64,000 nt of DNA from Todiramphus chloris collaris (taxonomy: Eukaryota; Chordata; Aves; Coraciiformes; Alcedinidae). The stretch spans positions 402,559 to 466,558 of the forward strand of contig JANVCC010000014.1 of NCBI GenBank assembly GCA_025345505.1, written 5' to 3'. A program made the translations under genes and the position numbers. Below are positions 24,800 through 39,100 of the stretch, one piece after another (within the stretch, counting starts at the first letter, position 1; each line of letters starts with the position of its first letter). The notes under the pieces were generated by a model. It worked only from the letters and a program-made list of their open reading frames with translations, had not been told where the DNA came from and did not search any database.

Positions 24800-25157
24800 C
24801 TGCACACTTGCTTAAGGTATAGTCACTCCCATTTTCTATGTCATTGATAATGAAATAATATTGGTCCCAGTAATGACCCCTAAAGGACAGCACTCATTAC
24901 TGGTTTGGACTTGGACATTGAGACATTAACTATAACTCTCTGGACGCGTCTGTTCAGCCAGTTCCTTATCCATCTAACCGTCAAACCATCAAACCCATAT
25001 GTCTCCAATTTAGTGGCCAGAATGTTGTGGGGAACAGTATAAATATTCTGTATCAACTTCTTACATAAGTCTAGGTAAATTACTTCTGTAGCTCTTTCCT
25101 TTTTCACTGATGCAGTCACTCTGTTGTAGAAGGCCCTTTGTGAAACCGTGTACTTCT
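24799..25157 (-). mobile_element. CR1: Minus-strand CR1, part B (RT core side) of the interrupted element
   Basis: Continues the split minus-strand CR1 upstream into the RT core. On the minus strand it encodes [24 protein letters not shown] and [19 protein letters not shown], matching the CR1 palm segment that begins with the first catalytic aspartate block (YLDF-K-AFD in the family). Here a short insertion sits between that block and TVPHN, and the GVPQGS block is broken by a stop just after 24880. The 79-codon open piece is 24880-25119. Homology fades near 25157, the 5' truncation point. Confidence 0.86.
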
Positions 25158-25203
25158 AGTCCTTATTAACAGTATTAGTGAATACTCTTATAAGAAGATG
25201 GAA

Positions 25204-25495
25204 ATCATAGAATGACTTGGGTTGGAAGTGACCTCTAAAGGCCATCTAGTCCAACCTCCTTGCAGTAAGCTGGGACATTCTCAAACAGATCAGGTTGCTC
25301 AGAGCCTTGACAAGCCTGATCTTGAATGTCTCCAAGGCAACCTGTTCTAGTGTTCCAACATGGAACAGTTAAGAATTTCTTCCCAACGTCCAATCTAAGT
25401 CTACCCTTCTCTATTTTAAAACCATTGCCCCTCGTTCTGTCACTGTAAACAGTCCCACTCCAGCTTTCAAAATAAACATGCATCCAAGTACTAAG
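25204..25495 (-). mobile_element. CR1: CR1 3' end, minus strand
   Basis: Begins with the reverse complement of a CR1 tail (ATCATAGAATGACTTGGGTTGGAAG) and runs about 290 bp into the last part of ORF2. The minus-strand protein includes DRTRGNGFKIEKGRLRLDVGKKF. It is a second minus-strand copy beginning about 47 bp beyond the 5' end of the interrupted CR1. Because it has its own 3' tail, it is a separate insertion and not a continuation. It is diverged and non-coding. Confidence 0.85.
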
Positions 25496-27180
25496 AATGA
25501 CTAGAAGCAACTATTCTAGCCGTCTTTTATATTTAAAGAACTCATGCAAATCTTTTAACAATTTAGAGAATTAGATGCCATACAATTATTATTTGTCAGA
25601 CATGATCACAGGAAGAACCATATAGGAATACTGCAAGATATATTATATGTTAGTATTACTATATATAGTAATACATATTTCATATATTAACATGAAATAT
25701 ATTCTACATATTATATCTGTTTCCTTTATACTGCCTTTTTAAGTAAATGTCTGCATTCCAAAGTTATTTTTGTGACTGAAACATGTTGCAGATTTGGAAG
25801 AAGATAAATGAAAAGCAGCAAAAACTCTTTAAGCTTAGGGAAAGAGTCAGGAAATCAAGGGTGAAACTAATGTCTTGTCAGACTGTCTTAGGAAATGCAC
25901 ATCCTGTAGTTATCATCCTGCAAATTTTACAGGATGTGCGTTTTTCTTCTAAATAAGGTTGTGATAAACATATAAATAAATAATGTGGAAATTTGACTGT
26001 GTAAGGGTCATCTTGTCAGATTGCCAAATATAGGTACTTTTGACCAAACACATGTACATTTTACATCCTCATAATAACTACTGCTTCCAGATAGCTGTTT
26101 TGCATCAACTTGAGCCAATTGTTGGTGCTGTGTGGAGACTTACATCAAAATCCCTGCATAGATTTCATCTGTGTTTGCAGAGTATGAGTTATTAGTTTCT
26201 TAAGAGACCACATTTTCTCTCTTGAGTTTCTCCTGTAAGAACAATTGTCCTGTCTGTCTCTAGAAATACTCCTTGAAATGTTATAACTGGGAAATCTGTA
26301 GAGTTCACAGAATATGCCTAAAATTACATTTAAACTTTGGAGATCTTCCATTTCATTTCACTTCTCTGTGATACATAACAAGTGTAAAAATTGTCTTCTG
26401 TTACAGACAAATGCATCAACATGAACTTCCAGTAACCTTTTAATATCTGATTTTGATAAAGTTTACATCTTTTGAATTAGAGTGGCTGGAGGTTAATAGG
26501 TTGGGGATTTTTATAACGTGAACATTTATCTTAGACTTGCCAAAATAGAAAAAAGTATACACACTCTACTAGATAGAATAGAAATTAATGCTGCATAATG
26601 TTTCTGGCCTGTACATATATCAAATGGAAACTTTAGTCTGAAATTTTGACTGTATTAAATTTCTTTAAACAAGTATAATTTTAAAAGACTACATTAAATG
26701 TATATATATTCATGGAAAAGAGATTTCCAAGTCCAATAAAACATCAAGCTTTTGTTTCAAAAAGATACTGGAAAGCAAAACTTAGGAAGGAAATACGTCG
26801 TTATCTCATTTGGATTTTCCCTGTCTTTCTAAATATACATATATAATATTAAGTAAAGATACTAATATATTTGGGAGCACAAATAATCCTTTCTGTATAG
26901 GAAATTACTAGAAACACATTTGCAATATTTCCAGTGTGAGTCCATCCTGGTGGGTGCTTTATTTGCTTGCTTTTAAAATTAATGTTCTGTAAACAGTTAC
27001 ATTTACCTCTTTGGACTATTCAGATTTTTTACAGAGTAGGTAAATATGACAGCTTCACTCCTGGAGTTTCCAGGAATTTTAAAATACATCACACCCTCTA
27101 GATAAAGTGAAAAAAAAAATAAATTAAAAAATGTTCCTTGATGGATTAAATGTGGTCCACAATCAAATATTTTTTTCTTG
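25496..27180. other. Unique AT-rich sequence with palindromes, no gene recognised
   Basis: AT-rich sequence with no coding or RNA gene that I can support. It holds the inverted-repeat cluster listed separately at 25653-25700 and a TATATAT run near 26700. Confidence 0.5.
25653..25700. repeat. Perfect 22-bp palindrome followed by a 9-bp-arm hairpin
   Basis: 25653-25674 is its own reverse complement (half-site GTATTACTATA). Right after it, ATATTTCAT (25675-25683) and ATGAAATAT (25692-25700) can pair over an 8-base loop. Both are AT-rich and could extrude as cruciforms. No protein-binding role is known to me. Confidence 0.8.
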
Positions 27181-27268
27181 TGTTCAGATGGAATATCATG
27201 TGTTTCAGTTTGTCCCTATTGCCTCTAGCCCTGTCACTGGGCACCACTGAGAGAAGCCTGGCCCTGAC
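27181..27268 (-). mobile_element. CR1: Short diverged CR1 fragment, minus strand
   Basis: The run from TTCAGATGGAATATC through GTCACTGGGCACCACTGAG to AGCCTGGCCC matches the reverse complement of the late ORF2 region of a CR1 subfamily. Under 100 bp survives, with no tail. Confidence 0.7.
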
Positions 27269-30200
27269 TACTTCCCGGTAAAAACAAGTATTTCTGATAC
27301 TGAGTATTTTTTACTTCAGAATTAGTTCCTGGGAATCAGACTGCCTGGTACCAATTCAAAATATTTATTCTCACTTGACTTAGAACATCTGACAGGTAAC
27401 TAACTCAGACTTGGAAGCTTACCTTCTGTATGAAATAGCACAAAACTGGGAAACTTTGAAAGGAGATTTGTCACACCAGAGCATCGCAGCCAAACCTGGA
27501 CATACCCTGTTCTTTCCACTGACTACATGGGACCTCCTGTGCAGAACATGACTGACATTTGTCCTCTGATGGACGGATTTTCAGAAAATAGATTCAGAAA
27601 TCAATTCATATTTTAAACAGACCTTTAACTGTGTTGTTCCTATAGGCAAGTAGAACCTAACAACATATTTTGAAATACAATTTTCTATAACTCCCTTGAT
27701 CTAAAAATTATATGATAGAAAGAAGGTAAATGTCTAGAAAGCTAAGTGATGTGCACACCACAAAATTCAATTGCATAATATGGTTTTAAGGTGTAGAGGA
27801 GACGTGCTACTGTCTGAATTAAGCAGAGATATCACAATGATTCAACTTGCAACAGGTTGGTTACACCTGTCACATTTAGTTTTTCCACAAAAGCTGAACA
27901 GTAAGCCTGAACTGACCTGACAGTAACCCTCTAATCCACTTGCCATATTTTCTATAGATTAAATTCATTTGAAGAACTGTCACATTTATTCTTTTACGTG
28001 CTACATTTTAAAGGATAAATTGAAAATTTTTTTTTGAGAAGAAAAAATTGTCCTCTTAGCTCGCTTTCCTCTGGAGTACTCTTTATTCAATTAAACAGGA
28101 CACAGAGGAAGGAACAGTTAAACAGAGAGAAGAAATAAGACTGAAATTAACAGGTTAGTTGCAGTTTCTGTCAGCTGTAAGACTGTGTGAATTGTGTAGT
28201 AACATTCAAAAATCTTTACATTTCAAAAATCTTTAGGGACAGATGTGTCTGTGTTCTGTAATTTATGTGCAAAATGTGTTGTTTTGGTTAGTAGGAGTTT
28301 TTCTGTACAGCTTATATATAAATAATCAAGGAAAAAAATACAGGAAAGAAGGATCATTGTTTTCCTTTCCTGTGTGTTTTCTAGCAGACCTTACAATTCA
28401 ATGCAAGATGAAGAGAAGACCGTCAGCCGGGAATTCTTGCAAGTTACAAGAAAGTCCTGAGAGACCCATAGCCTAAGCTGATTTTTCACTCAGCCTGCCA
28501 TACTCTTTTAAAAATGTAAGGACTCAGGTCAGATATAAAGTCACTCTCTCTTTCCAAGAGGAAGGCCTTCAGACTGGTATACAATGATCCACACTGGAGC
28601 CATCTGAAGAATTTGGGTGTACCTTCCTTTCCAACACAGCGTGGGCAGACAGTAATGTGAAATACATATATATAGACCTTTTGAAAAACCCTCACTTTTA
28701 CTGTGCTTTGTTCTTATACCTAAGATGAAAAAAACACAGACACAAAGGAAATAGGAATAGAAATTAGAGATGTCACATATTCCATCATCTGTATGTACTG
28801 TCATTCTCATCAGCATCTGTTCAACGTTTGTTTATACATAGTTTTATTGGGGAAGACTTTACACACTACTGGATAAATTATTCCACAGACTTTTGACTGT
28901 TGGCAATGAGAATGTTTTTGCTCCTGCCTCAATCTCACTTTCTGCAATACAGTCCTGTTTCCTATTGGTAGCACATAAAATTTTGGTTTAGTTAACTTCC
29001 ATATCCAATTGATACATTGAAGACAGTTAGAAGTTAGAAGCATGAAGACATGCTTCCTTTGGGGTTTTTTTTGCATTCTAGGCTAAGCCACCCCTGTTCA
29101 GTCAATCTTCTGAAGCCCTTTTTTTACCAAGATCTGATCATTCTCAGTGTTCTTCTCTAGACTCTATCCAACTGGTTCACATCCTTTCTTAATTACAACA
29201 CCTCAAATAATTCTTAGTGTTCTAGATGAGACAGAAGAGCTTCAAGAAGACTTGAAGGATCACTTAATGTGTTGTGCAAACAATATGCCTCCTAGAGTGC
29301 GTTTTGCGCAACACTATTGGCTCACATTCAGCTTGTGCTCCATAATAAGCACAGTTCCTTTTTTGTTGTTATTGCTAGAAAGCTAATTCTTAGCCAACTC
29401 TTCCCCATCGTGTCTTTGTGCAGATGGCAGTTTCTAATAAATGCCTTGCCTGAAGAAAATGCCACCAACTCTCAAGAGAAACCCACAAACTGCTGTGGGT
29501 TGACTTTGTGAACCAAGACTGGTTCAAATATTGAGAGAACCAGGCTTTGCTATATTGGAAGAGTTACAGGTTTTAGATTCAGTGTCTTGAAAGATGCCAT
29601 TCTCTCAGACCAGAGAGGAGACCCAGTACAGGCCCCCCAGAGCCATGTCAGGGTTAGAAAGAACACAACAACTCAAAAGGAACATGGAATTGATCCTTAT
29701 ACTGGGAAACTTTATATAATAAAGTAGAATGTCCAGATGAAAAGGTGAAGAGCTTTGGGTATAGAGAGGTATCTCTCCCTTCTCTGAAGCTGTCCTTTCA
29801 CCAGAAGCTCATTTTCAATTGACTTAGTGGTGAGAGATTTACTGGAAGACATTAAGGGAGCTATGTCCTTCCATTTCAACCCCCTCTTGTGCATACACAC
29901 ACAGGCAGACACATGGAGGTTGGCACAGAACACACTCCTCGTCATGGAAGACAAATTCTCCCCCATTTACAGTTGCTTCTTAGTCATCCTGTGGCCTTGT
30001 CACCAACCCTCTCCCTCCTATTAACTACTTTAGCTGAAGTTATTGTTTGCTCAATGTGATTCTGATAACCTGTCCTTCGGAGGACATTATTCAATTAATC
30101 AATAATCTTTCCTGCATCATGTCAGTTTTTGTAATGACAATCATGGACAAAGGAGTGTTCAAACAGATGCAATTCTGTTACCAATATTTTAATTTCCTTT

Positions 30201-33200
30201 CCCTTCACCACTTTTTTTTCCTCCCTTCATCTAGATGTAACATCTTTATGCTGAAACTTTTGTTTCTCTGTGGAGCAAAGAGGCAGAGGTAAACTTACAA
30301 GCCACTGAAGAATAGATTCAATGTGTAATGTATGTGTAATGGAATTTTTAAAATATAAATTAAAGTGGGGAGGAGTAACAGATTGCTGCCAAATGGTGAA
30401 GGCTGCAACTGGTAATGGAAGAATTGTTTTCATGCATTTAAGAGAAAGTGCTGAAGTGCTGAGGAGTTTTATAATCTGTTTTATAAAGTACTTGACAATG
30501 TCCTTCTAGCATAAACCTGGCCAGAATAATTACTAGATTCCTTGGCTATTCTCAGAAAGTTACAATAAAAGCTCCTTCTTTCCCTGTATGAAGAATTGTG
30601 ATTTCTGCCCTTTCAGAGGGAATGAACTCTTTCTCCTCCTGCTCATTCCATCATATGACCTCCTCCAAGCAGCTAAGGGCCAAATAAAATGCAAATGTTT
30701 TCTGCTTTTGATTCTTTTTCCCAGACCTTGAAAGGGCTACTGGGCCTTTTCTCTCCTCCTTCAAAGTCGTAACGAGCGTCTGCCAAAGCAAAGGTCAGCA
30801 CTTTACCCAAGTTCTTTTCTTTGACTTAAACCTCCTGACAGGCACAGGTCCAGCACCTCATGAAGATCCTCATTAAGTATGTCTGCCTCATTTTAGTCAG
30901 GTGAACATTGTCATGTTGATGAAATAGCCCAGAGGAACTGCTCAGGCATGACTTTATTACTTACACTGGAATAGTGCGTCTTGATAGTGAAGGGTGGTGT
31001 TTCTATAAAACTCCTCACTCAACAGATGGACAGCAGCGACTCCAGCAGTATTTCAGCCACTTTTTTTGGAAAACAGCATTGACAACAATAAACAGCTTTG
31101 AGGCATCTGAGTACATGCTTTACTTTTATTGGTCCATTAATGCTGTTTCTGTAAAAGATATTTGTGTTTTAGTGACTATCCTGTAAGATATTACAGAAAA
31201 ACTCTGCATGAACAAGCTTTTACACCAGATGTTTGGGTCTGTTCTTTCAGAGAGCAGCCCTTGCCCCTGCAAATGTTTCAAAAGATCTGAGTAGTCAATG
31301 TATGACATGTATGGCATATGGATTTCACTGTCTGTGACATCCTTGATAGATGCAGAAGTATCACATCAGAAGTGACTTAGCAGAAAGCTGCATAATGTAC
31401 CAGGGCAGATTATACATTAACAGGGTGTTATACATCTGTTTTCTTCAGCTAGTGGCTCATCTGAGTGTGAGAGAGGGATGTCTTGTAGTTTTATCTGTTG
31501 AAACCCTTAGAAGGATGGTCAAAGGTAATGGACAGGTGCAAGGTTTTATTTTTTCAGAGTGTGATTATAGCACTTTCTACAAATCAAGGTTCATGTTTCA
31601 AAGCCTCTTTTTTAAACATGGTACTAAAAAATGCAAAGTTGTACAGTAGGTACAGAATCTCAAAGGGACTATTACAGTTATTTTAGTTGTGGAGGTGATA
31701 GAAATTCAATTTTCTATCTCCCAGCATTTTCTGAAAATTTATTGTGGGTAGGTTACAGTGTACCTAAATGGGACTAAAGTACAAAGGGAAAAACATTTAA
31801 TAAGAGCCAAAAGGATATAATTGATGCAATCTGGTTAAATATGTGTAAATTACCTATTTCTTCAGGAAACAAAGCCTCCTCCAAAATACTGAAGTGTGTA
31901 ATCCTACAAGAATAAACTGGATTTGCCCAAAGCAGTCAAGCTCTTTGATCACCTCAGCTGTCCCATCCCCCACCAACAGGATAACACTATTTGAACTCTG
32001 CCTTAATTTTCAAAAGCCCATAATTACACCCTGTTATGTTATTTACTTCTTAATACACCTTGACAAAGCTATACTTAGTCAAGAACAAGACTTTCCCAAG
32101 CATGTGAAAAGCAATTTTCTTTCAAACACCTGTGGAATAAAATCCTCGAGAAATAACTAAGGTCCAAGATACAACAAAGCCAGGCAAAAGAGGGTGCTTC
32201 TTTCTCATGGCTACAGGTCCCTTCACTTTGACTGAATGATGGAGGACATGGTTTGGTTTATTTCTTTTTCTAGATTTCCTGCCTATTAAGACTCCCTCAT
32301 TAGTGAGAGAAACCTACTGAGCAATGAAACCACTCCAAAACTGAGTGTTTACTGAAAAAACTGGCCAAGAAATCGTGAGCAGGAACTGCAGGGTGGCCTT
32401 CTGCACTAGCTCTGCCCTTCTCAGCAGGGGAGTGGGGTAAGCTCCTTTTTCATTCTGCTAATGAAATCCAGGTGAACTGTGTCTTTTTACAAGTCTACAT
32501 GACACTGGTCATCTAAACAAAAAGGCCCCCAATCATCCCAACTTTTTTTTGCATTCACTAAAGAGAATGGCAGAAGGGTGGTCAGAATGGAGCATCCTTT
32601 GACTCATAGCTCTCCATCATACTGGACTATTTCCAGCAAAGTCATGAACAGTAGTTTTAAAAGGGAGTGCCTGTGTCTCCTGCAAAAACCACTACTTTCT
32701 AACCTCAAGATACCTTCCAAGAAAGAACTGTACTTTTATATTTAAAATTAAACAGGCCTGACTAACTATCCATTGAAGTGAAGATGGGTCAACTCGTTCA
32801 AGGAAATGCTGGATGCTGAAAATCTCAAGGCCTATATTTCTGGTTTTGTTACAGGTCTCTTCCCCAACCATGGTTATTTATACCCCAGTATGACCCCCAG
32901 GCAGGAGTTAAATCTCCGTTACTTCCTGTAGAGCACATTGAAAAAGAGATGACTCATGCACCAAAGAAACTAAGTTCATCATGACAACAATGTTCTTGTG
33001 GTTAATCATGAATATTTCACTTCCATGAAAAATAGGGACAATAACACTGCCTCCTGGTATTTTTTTTGAGGCTTGGAAGCGTAGTTCATAAATGTTTGGC
33101 AAGAGCTTGATTTTTAAGGTGCAGAGTACTAGGGAAGTATAAGGTAATACATAGACTTTCCCTCCAGAGCAAAATGAACATTGTAAAGAAATTATGTAGC

Positions 33201-36112
33201 ACATGTATCTGTTGAGCTGTTGCAAAATAAGCAATTATAATATTTTGGATTTTTTTCCACACAAATACTGTGTTCTTTAAATGACCCCAGGGTGTTATGG
33301 TAACTGAGACCACATTCCTTCACAAGTCATCACGGTGTTTTGTTTTATTAATAATTATACTACAATGTTCGGTAAGTTACAGTAATGCTGGAAATCTCTG
33401 TATCTTATACACCCTCACTGCTAGATCATCAGTTTGACAGTGAAATACCCCAAATCCCAAACCAGCTCAAAAATATATGTCTTTCATCAGACATAGAAAT
33501 TACTTGGTCCTCAACCAGGTCTCTCTGGCTTATCAACAGCCAAAATTTCACAGCAGATGTGTCTGCTATTTAAGACTTCTGTTTGCCAAAGTGTTCTTCT
33601 GGCTGGGATCAACCCCTTGGGTGCTGTACTGGAAAACTTGCCAAAAATAGGAGGGCTTGTACTACATTTTGATCTTTCTGTCTTTTCCTCAGTTTAAATT
33701 TTTAGCTTGACCTTCTCTACTGAAAAAGGTCAAGAAAATTACAATGGAGTTAAAAAATCTAATGTGTGATATTTATGTGACATATTTACATAATAAATAA
33801 ATCTTTTTACAAATTCTAAATTTCCCATACTCTAAATGTAATTATGTAGAAGAAATGTGGAAGCAAACTTGTTCTCCATTATGTTAAGCTATAATACATC
33901 CAGTCAGAAAATATAACAATACAGAAAGCAGCTGCTATAATAACCTGTCCATTTTTTTTTTTCTTTTTCTTTTTCTTTTTTTTTTTTTTCCTCTTTTAAT
34001 TGGGTACTACTGCAAGACATTCTACATTCTTTACTAATTTTCCTTGCAAAGTATTTCCACATCAGTATCCTTCACATGGTAGCAAAGTGATTTCAGGCCT
34101 GTGCAACGCAAAATAGTAATTGATAATGTATTGTACAACTAATCCAAAGCTTACTGAGGTTGATGTGATTCTTTGCCTTGGCTTCTGTTGGTTTCAGGAT
34201 CAGACTCTACAGCAGTGCTTGAGAAATCTTAGAAGTTTGTTTTAAATAGGAAAGGATGAACTGCAAGCCAAACAATTTATTTAAAACAGAGAGAGAAGAG
34301 CAAGGCAAAGATTATTCTTGTCCTCATGCTGCGGACTGTGGAGGAATGGTTCCGTTCATAGTGTTGATTTATAAATAACTTCATTGCCAATTTGAAAAAT
34401 CTTTAAAAAAAAAAAAAAGCTTCACAAGAAGCTGTACTAAAAACATGAATAAATCTCATACCTTCTGAGGCAATAAACATTGTGAAGTCTTAAACACATG
34501 ATACTGTGGTTTTAGAATTTCTCCCTTTTTGGTAATTCCTGTGAAATTAGCAATTTTGGACACTCAAAAGCACCTTAGATCTCACATATATTTTGAGATC
34601 CAAGTTTCCATTGTGTACCTAATTTATCCCAACATTCCTTTTTGAAAGCAAAAAGATAATTGGATCCCATTATCTTCTCAGCTCTTCTCAGTGATTCTGC
34701 TCTTCTTTTGCTTTATCTGGCTGTATTTCTGAGACCTGTTTCACATTAAGTGGAGAACTGCCTTTGGAACAGCTACTGGATGGCTTAAAAGTTAATTCCA
34801 GCAAAGAGTGATTCAAAAGCAGATTCCTGCGTGTTAATGGACTCTCTCTTCCTCTTAAGAAAACAGTGGAGCACAGATTTTCTCATCCCACATCAGACCA
34901 GCGATACTGTATCTTGTCTCTAGCAGCAGCCAGCTTATGGGTGCATCTGACAAAAATACAACATGCAATTGGAGACACATGAACCCGTTGAGAACTTTGG
35001 CTCTGGCCACCAAGGAGTTGAATTACATTTTAAAGTTTGAAGGTTTTATGTGTTTAAATTGTGGCCCTTGGTTCTGTGGATTGATTGTATATTTTGAAAT
35101 TACTTTTAATCCATTTGTTCTCAGATTCATTGTAAGTCCCTTACTGCTGTAACACAAGAGTGATAAGTATCTTCGTTATCTCTTCCAGAAGGTTTTGTGT
35201 TTTTCTTCAGTCTCATCTTATGTATCTATGCAACAGGAAACATGTCCGATCTCTTTGATATTTCCTTCACTTAAAAACATGTAAAGAAACCATTTTAGAC
35301 TTTTACAGCAGTGTCATATGCATTTGTATAATTTTATCTCTGTGAGTATTACACAAAATGTCATGACTAGAACTGAGAATAACACTCCAGGCAGGAAGAT
35401 TTTATTTATTGATCCAGTGTCACCATAATCTCTTGCCTTTCACAAACTCGTTTTATTTCCTACCAGGTTTATCTGGCATTAGGCGAATGTTTTTGTGAGA
35501 CATTTAATTTTCCAGCCTGAACTTTCAGAGGATATTCATCCATCCTGGGTTTTGATTCATTTTGAATGATGTGTGTCACCACTTCATTATTCCATGAGCT
35601 TTTCCAGTTCTGAAAAGCAAGCAAAAACAAAGTAAAATCAATCATAGGATTCTTAAGGCACTCTGCTGCTAATTATCGCGTAGCACTTTTCTTCTCAGGA
35701 AAATAATGTTTAAATTATATCACATTACTTCAAATTTTCTATTTTTTCCAAAAACATACTCTTTGGCAAAATGGAGACTACAACTCCTGCATGTGATTGA
35801 AAGGATAAACAAAAAAGGGGGAAAAAATCTGCTAGTTCAATAGAATAATTCTGCCAGAGGAAAACCATAGCTAATGTCAGATTAGTGTCAAACCCTCCCT
35901 GTGCTACTTGTGCCTTGCCTTTCCTTGAGAGATGATGGGCTCTTACCAGAAGCCTACCTCCCAATTTAACTCCTTACTTTTGAACAAGAAGTAGTAAGTA
36001 ACAGACACAGCAATGCATAAATCATGTGGAGTAGGAATCTTTAATTTTCTGAATAATTGCACTGAGAAGCTAAAGCACAAGCTGAGTACAGGACGTCCCT
36101 CATGCCATGCCA
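27269..36112. other. Long unique block, no gene recognised
   Basis: About 8.8 kb with no transposon, RNA gene or exon that I can support. It includes pyrimidine-rich low complexity at 33952-33990 and an A run near 34406-34419. Open frames of 60-108 codons are scattered on both strands at chance density; the longest is 32908-33234 on minus. A few bases near 35380 (ACACTCCAGG) recall CR1 but are too short to call. Confidence 0.5.
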
Positions 36113-36172
36113 TGCCTGGACTTAATGATACCCAGAGGTACATTCCAACGCTTACCATTCTATGATTCTATG
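36113..36172 (+). mobile_element. CR1: CR1 3' tail scrap, plus strand
   Basis: About 60 bp: GGACTTAATGATA, then CAGAGGTACATTCCAAC, then ATTCTATGATTCTATGA. This is the terminal CR1 3' UTR and tail repeat. Everything upstream is lost or unrecognisable. Confidence 0.75.
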
Positions 36173-39100
36173 AATATCAACCACAGTTACTGAGTAATAC
36201 CACTGTATGAGAAACTGCAATGATTTCTAATCCTAGCCCAAGCTTGTAAAAAAACACCAGCCTCTCAAGAGGACAATTGATACTGTGATGTTTAACAGCT
36301 ATGCAATTAGATATTTATTATGTATAGTAGCTCTCAGCTACCCATTAAGAATGTATTTATTTCACTTTATTTATTACTCTTGAGCATATGTTTTTGAACA
36401 TGCATATGTATGTGCCCAGAAAAAAATAAACATATCTCACTCAAATCCAAAATTTAAGGGACATTCAAGCTACCATCATTGACTGTTGACACTTGAAATC
36501 TGGATAACAGAACATTTTAATTTGTTGAAATCAAATCTTATTATGAACGCATAAAGAACAGTTATTTTTGTAGATATATTTCTTGTTTTGTTGTAAAATA
36601 CAAGATGAGTTCATTTTCCTTGCTTGAAATATGAAAAAGACGACATTGGAGATGGTGGTCAGTCAAACCTCACATCAACCTAAATCTTAAACAAGCATTG
36701 AATTATGCACTTGCCAACTTGATTTCACCATAAATCATATTGCTTTCTGTCAAATGCTGTCATAGCAAAATTGAAATAACAGAAATTGGGATTATTTTAG
36801 TAATACTGCCTTTATACTCAGATTTTTTACAATCTCAATATTAGATAATAATATATCATAAATTGTTTTGCTTTATAGAAGAAGCGTCATACCTTGGATC
36901 ATAATCTTTCTTTTGAAGAAAATCCTGCCTTTTGTAAACCAAAGGTGCAATAACTGTAACTTTCTATATGAATTTTCTGACCTAGTCATGGTTCCCACAA
37001 TCCCAGAGTTGATATGTTTGCTCTTTATTTTCTAAGAAATATATAAATGTTTCAAAGTTTGTAATTCTTCTGAGCAACAGTGAAATGAGAGGAGTTACAA
37101 TTTATCTTAAAAGTCCTCATGCTGAGATATGGTAAGGAGTACAAGAAACTGTTGTCCAATATTTTTAACCGAGGTTAGTTAGCTATATGAAAAGAAAACC
37201 CTATCTCAAAACTGAATCACAGAGTTTGGGGGTAATATAGTAAGTTCTTTTTCATTGCTTACATCTTCTTCTATGCAGCAGATTTTGTCCAGCTTTAACA
37301 TTCACCATTATTTTTGTTTTCCAAAACTGGATTCCACATCTGTCGAGAAGATTTTGTGCATTCAGCAATGGCCTGACTTTTATAGTAATGGATCCAGTGA
37401 AACACAAGTCCAGGCCCACACAGCACCACACAGTGCTGATTATGCATTTTAGTGGAGCCGAACTATCACTTCATGTTCAACAAAAGTCATTGTATTGGGA
37501 GCATGCCTATATAAACACACATTTTTTGTCATTTGAGGCCATCAAGAGCCTTGAGAATTGATTGTTGCCTTCCACCCCAAAATCCTTGCAACAGTGCCTG
37601 CATCCCCCCATTTGTGGTGTGATGCCTCTACCTCTCTCGTCTTCCTCCTGACCTTCCCATCTGCCTGCCAAAACCCACTGCAGCCAGGGCCACAGCAGCT
37701 TGTGCGCTTGAGGGTTACGTCCTTGTGCATTTGCCACAATCTCCAAAATATTTGTCTCATGGGTTAGCATTTAAGTGGCTTAATGTGTCCACAGTTTCTC
37801 AGTGTATATGCAAAACTGAATGTCTTCAGCTTTTAAACTATTAGGCCTGCAGCATGCTCCACTTCTATGTATGTGCTGCTATTTTTAGCAAGATCAGATT
37901 TTATGCTATTCAGCTTAATAATAAACATTACTACTCGTTAAACGGAATAGAAACTTTGGAATTCCTCTGTGTTTTTAACTAATTTTTTGGCTGTCTTTCT
38001 GTGAAGTAGCGGGTGATGGAAAATCATAGCGTGCCAATGGCACGGTAACAATTTCCTCTACAGCAATGGGCTTCTACATGACATTCTGATGTGGAAGCAA
38101 TGATGTTTTGCAACTAAAGTATTATCCAAAAAGCAAAAACTGATGTGCAAATATAACTTAGAAGTTAGGAAACTTACTGTTTTCCTAACTTTATTCCTAG
38201 TCTTAGGAAATGTTCTTTGATAAAAGGACATAAATAGCAAGCCAGAAACAATGTGCAAGATTCTGTAAAATAATTTGATGTTAACATAACATCAACGCGT
38301 GAACAGGGAAGGCCACACCTGAAAGTGTGAGTCTTACCTAATGAAAATGTAGGCCCAATTCACAGTCTGTATCTTTATCCATAGGGATACTGAAATAACA
38401 CAAACCCATAAATTCACCAGTCACATGACATAGTTTTATTTTTCTTTCTATTGTTTTAATATAAATAATATAAAAATAATAGGGTAGAATTTGTGCCACT
38501 TTTACAGAGAAATTCCCTTGTTCAGAAAAAAACCCACCAAAATAAAGCATGATTATGGAGATGGAAAAGTAACAGATATGCAGCAAGTCAAAAGAAGCAA
38601 TTGATACTCACAGGAGGAAAACAAGGACAGGACATACCCCTATAAAGTTGATGCTCATCAAATAATGTAAAAAATTAAAGGGGATTCAACAGCCCTAATA
38701 CAAGAAAAAAATAATCCAACTCTGAGCGCTAGAGAAGATGAACCGAAAAAATCCAGCAACAACCAGTGTGCAAATAATACAATGTACTGAAATTTGCAGA
38801 CCAAACAATTATCTATTTATAGTATACATTTTTCATTTTAATAAAAGACAAAAAAAAAAAAAAAAGAGCTATTGACATAATCAGTAAGAAGGGATACGTA
38901 ACAAACTGCATGGAAAATGTAAAAATTTGCGGGAAAAAATATTCAGTCTAGATATCACTGTCATGTCAATATAACTACTGAATAAATAAATATCCATAAG
39001 CAGCATTCATTTATAAAGAATAAATATCTGAAGATAAATCATATAGGCACAATGGCACACAGAGTAAAGACTCCATAAGCTGTAAGAGCAAGGTGATTCT

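Noticed and set aside
35365-35400. Possible CR1 scrap (AGAACTGAGAATAACACTCCAGG)
   Set aside because: Under 30 bases of resemblance; not enough to distinguish from chance.
37507-37770. GC-richer patch with three overlapping open frames on both strands
   Set aside because: Openness in all frames reflects composition rather than coding; no domain seen.
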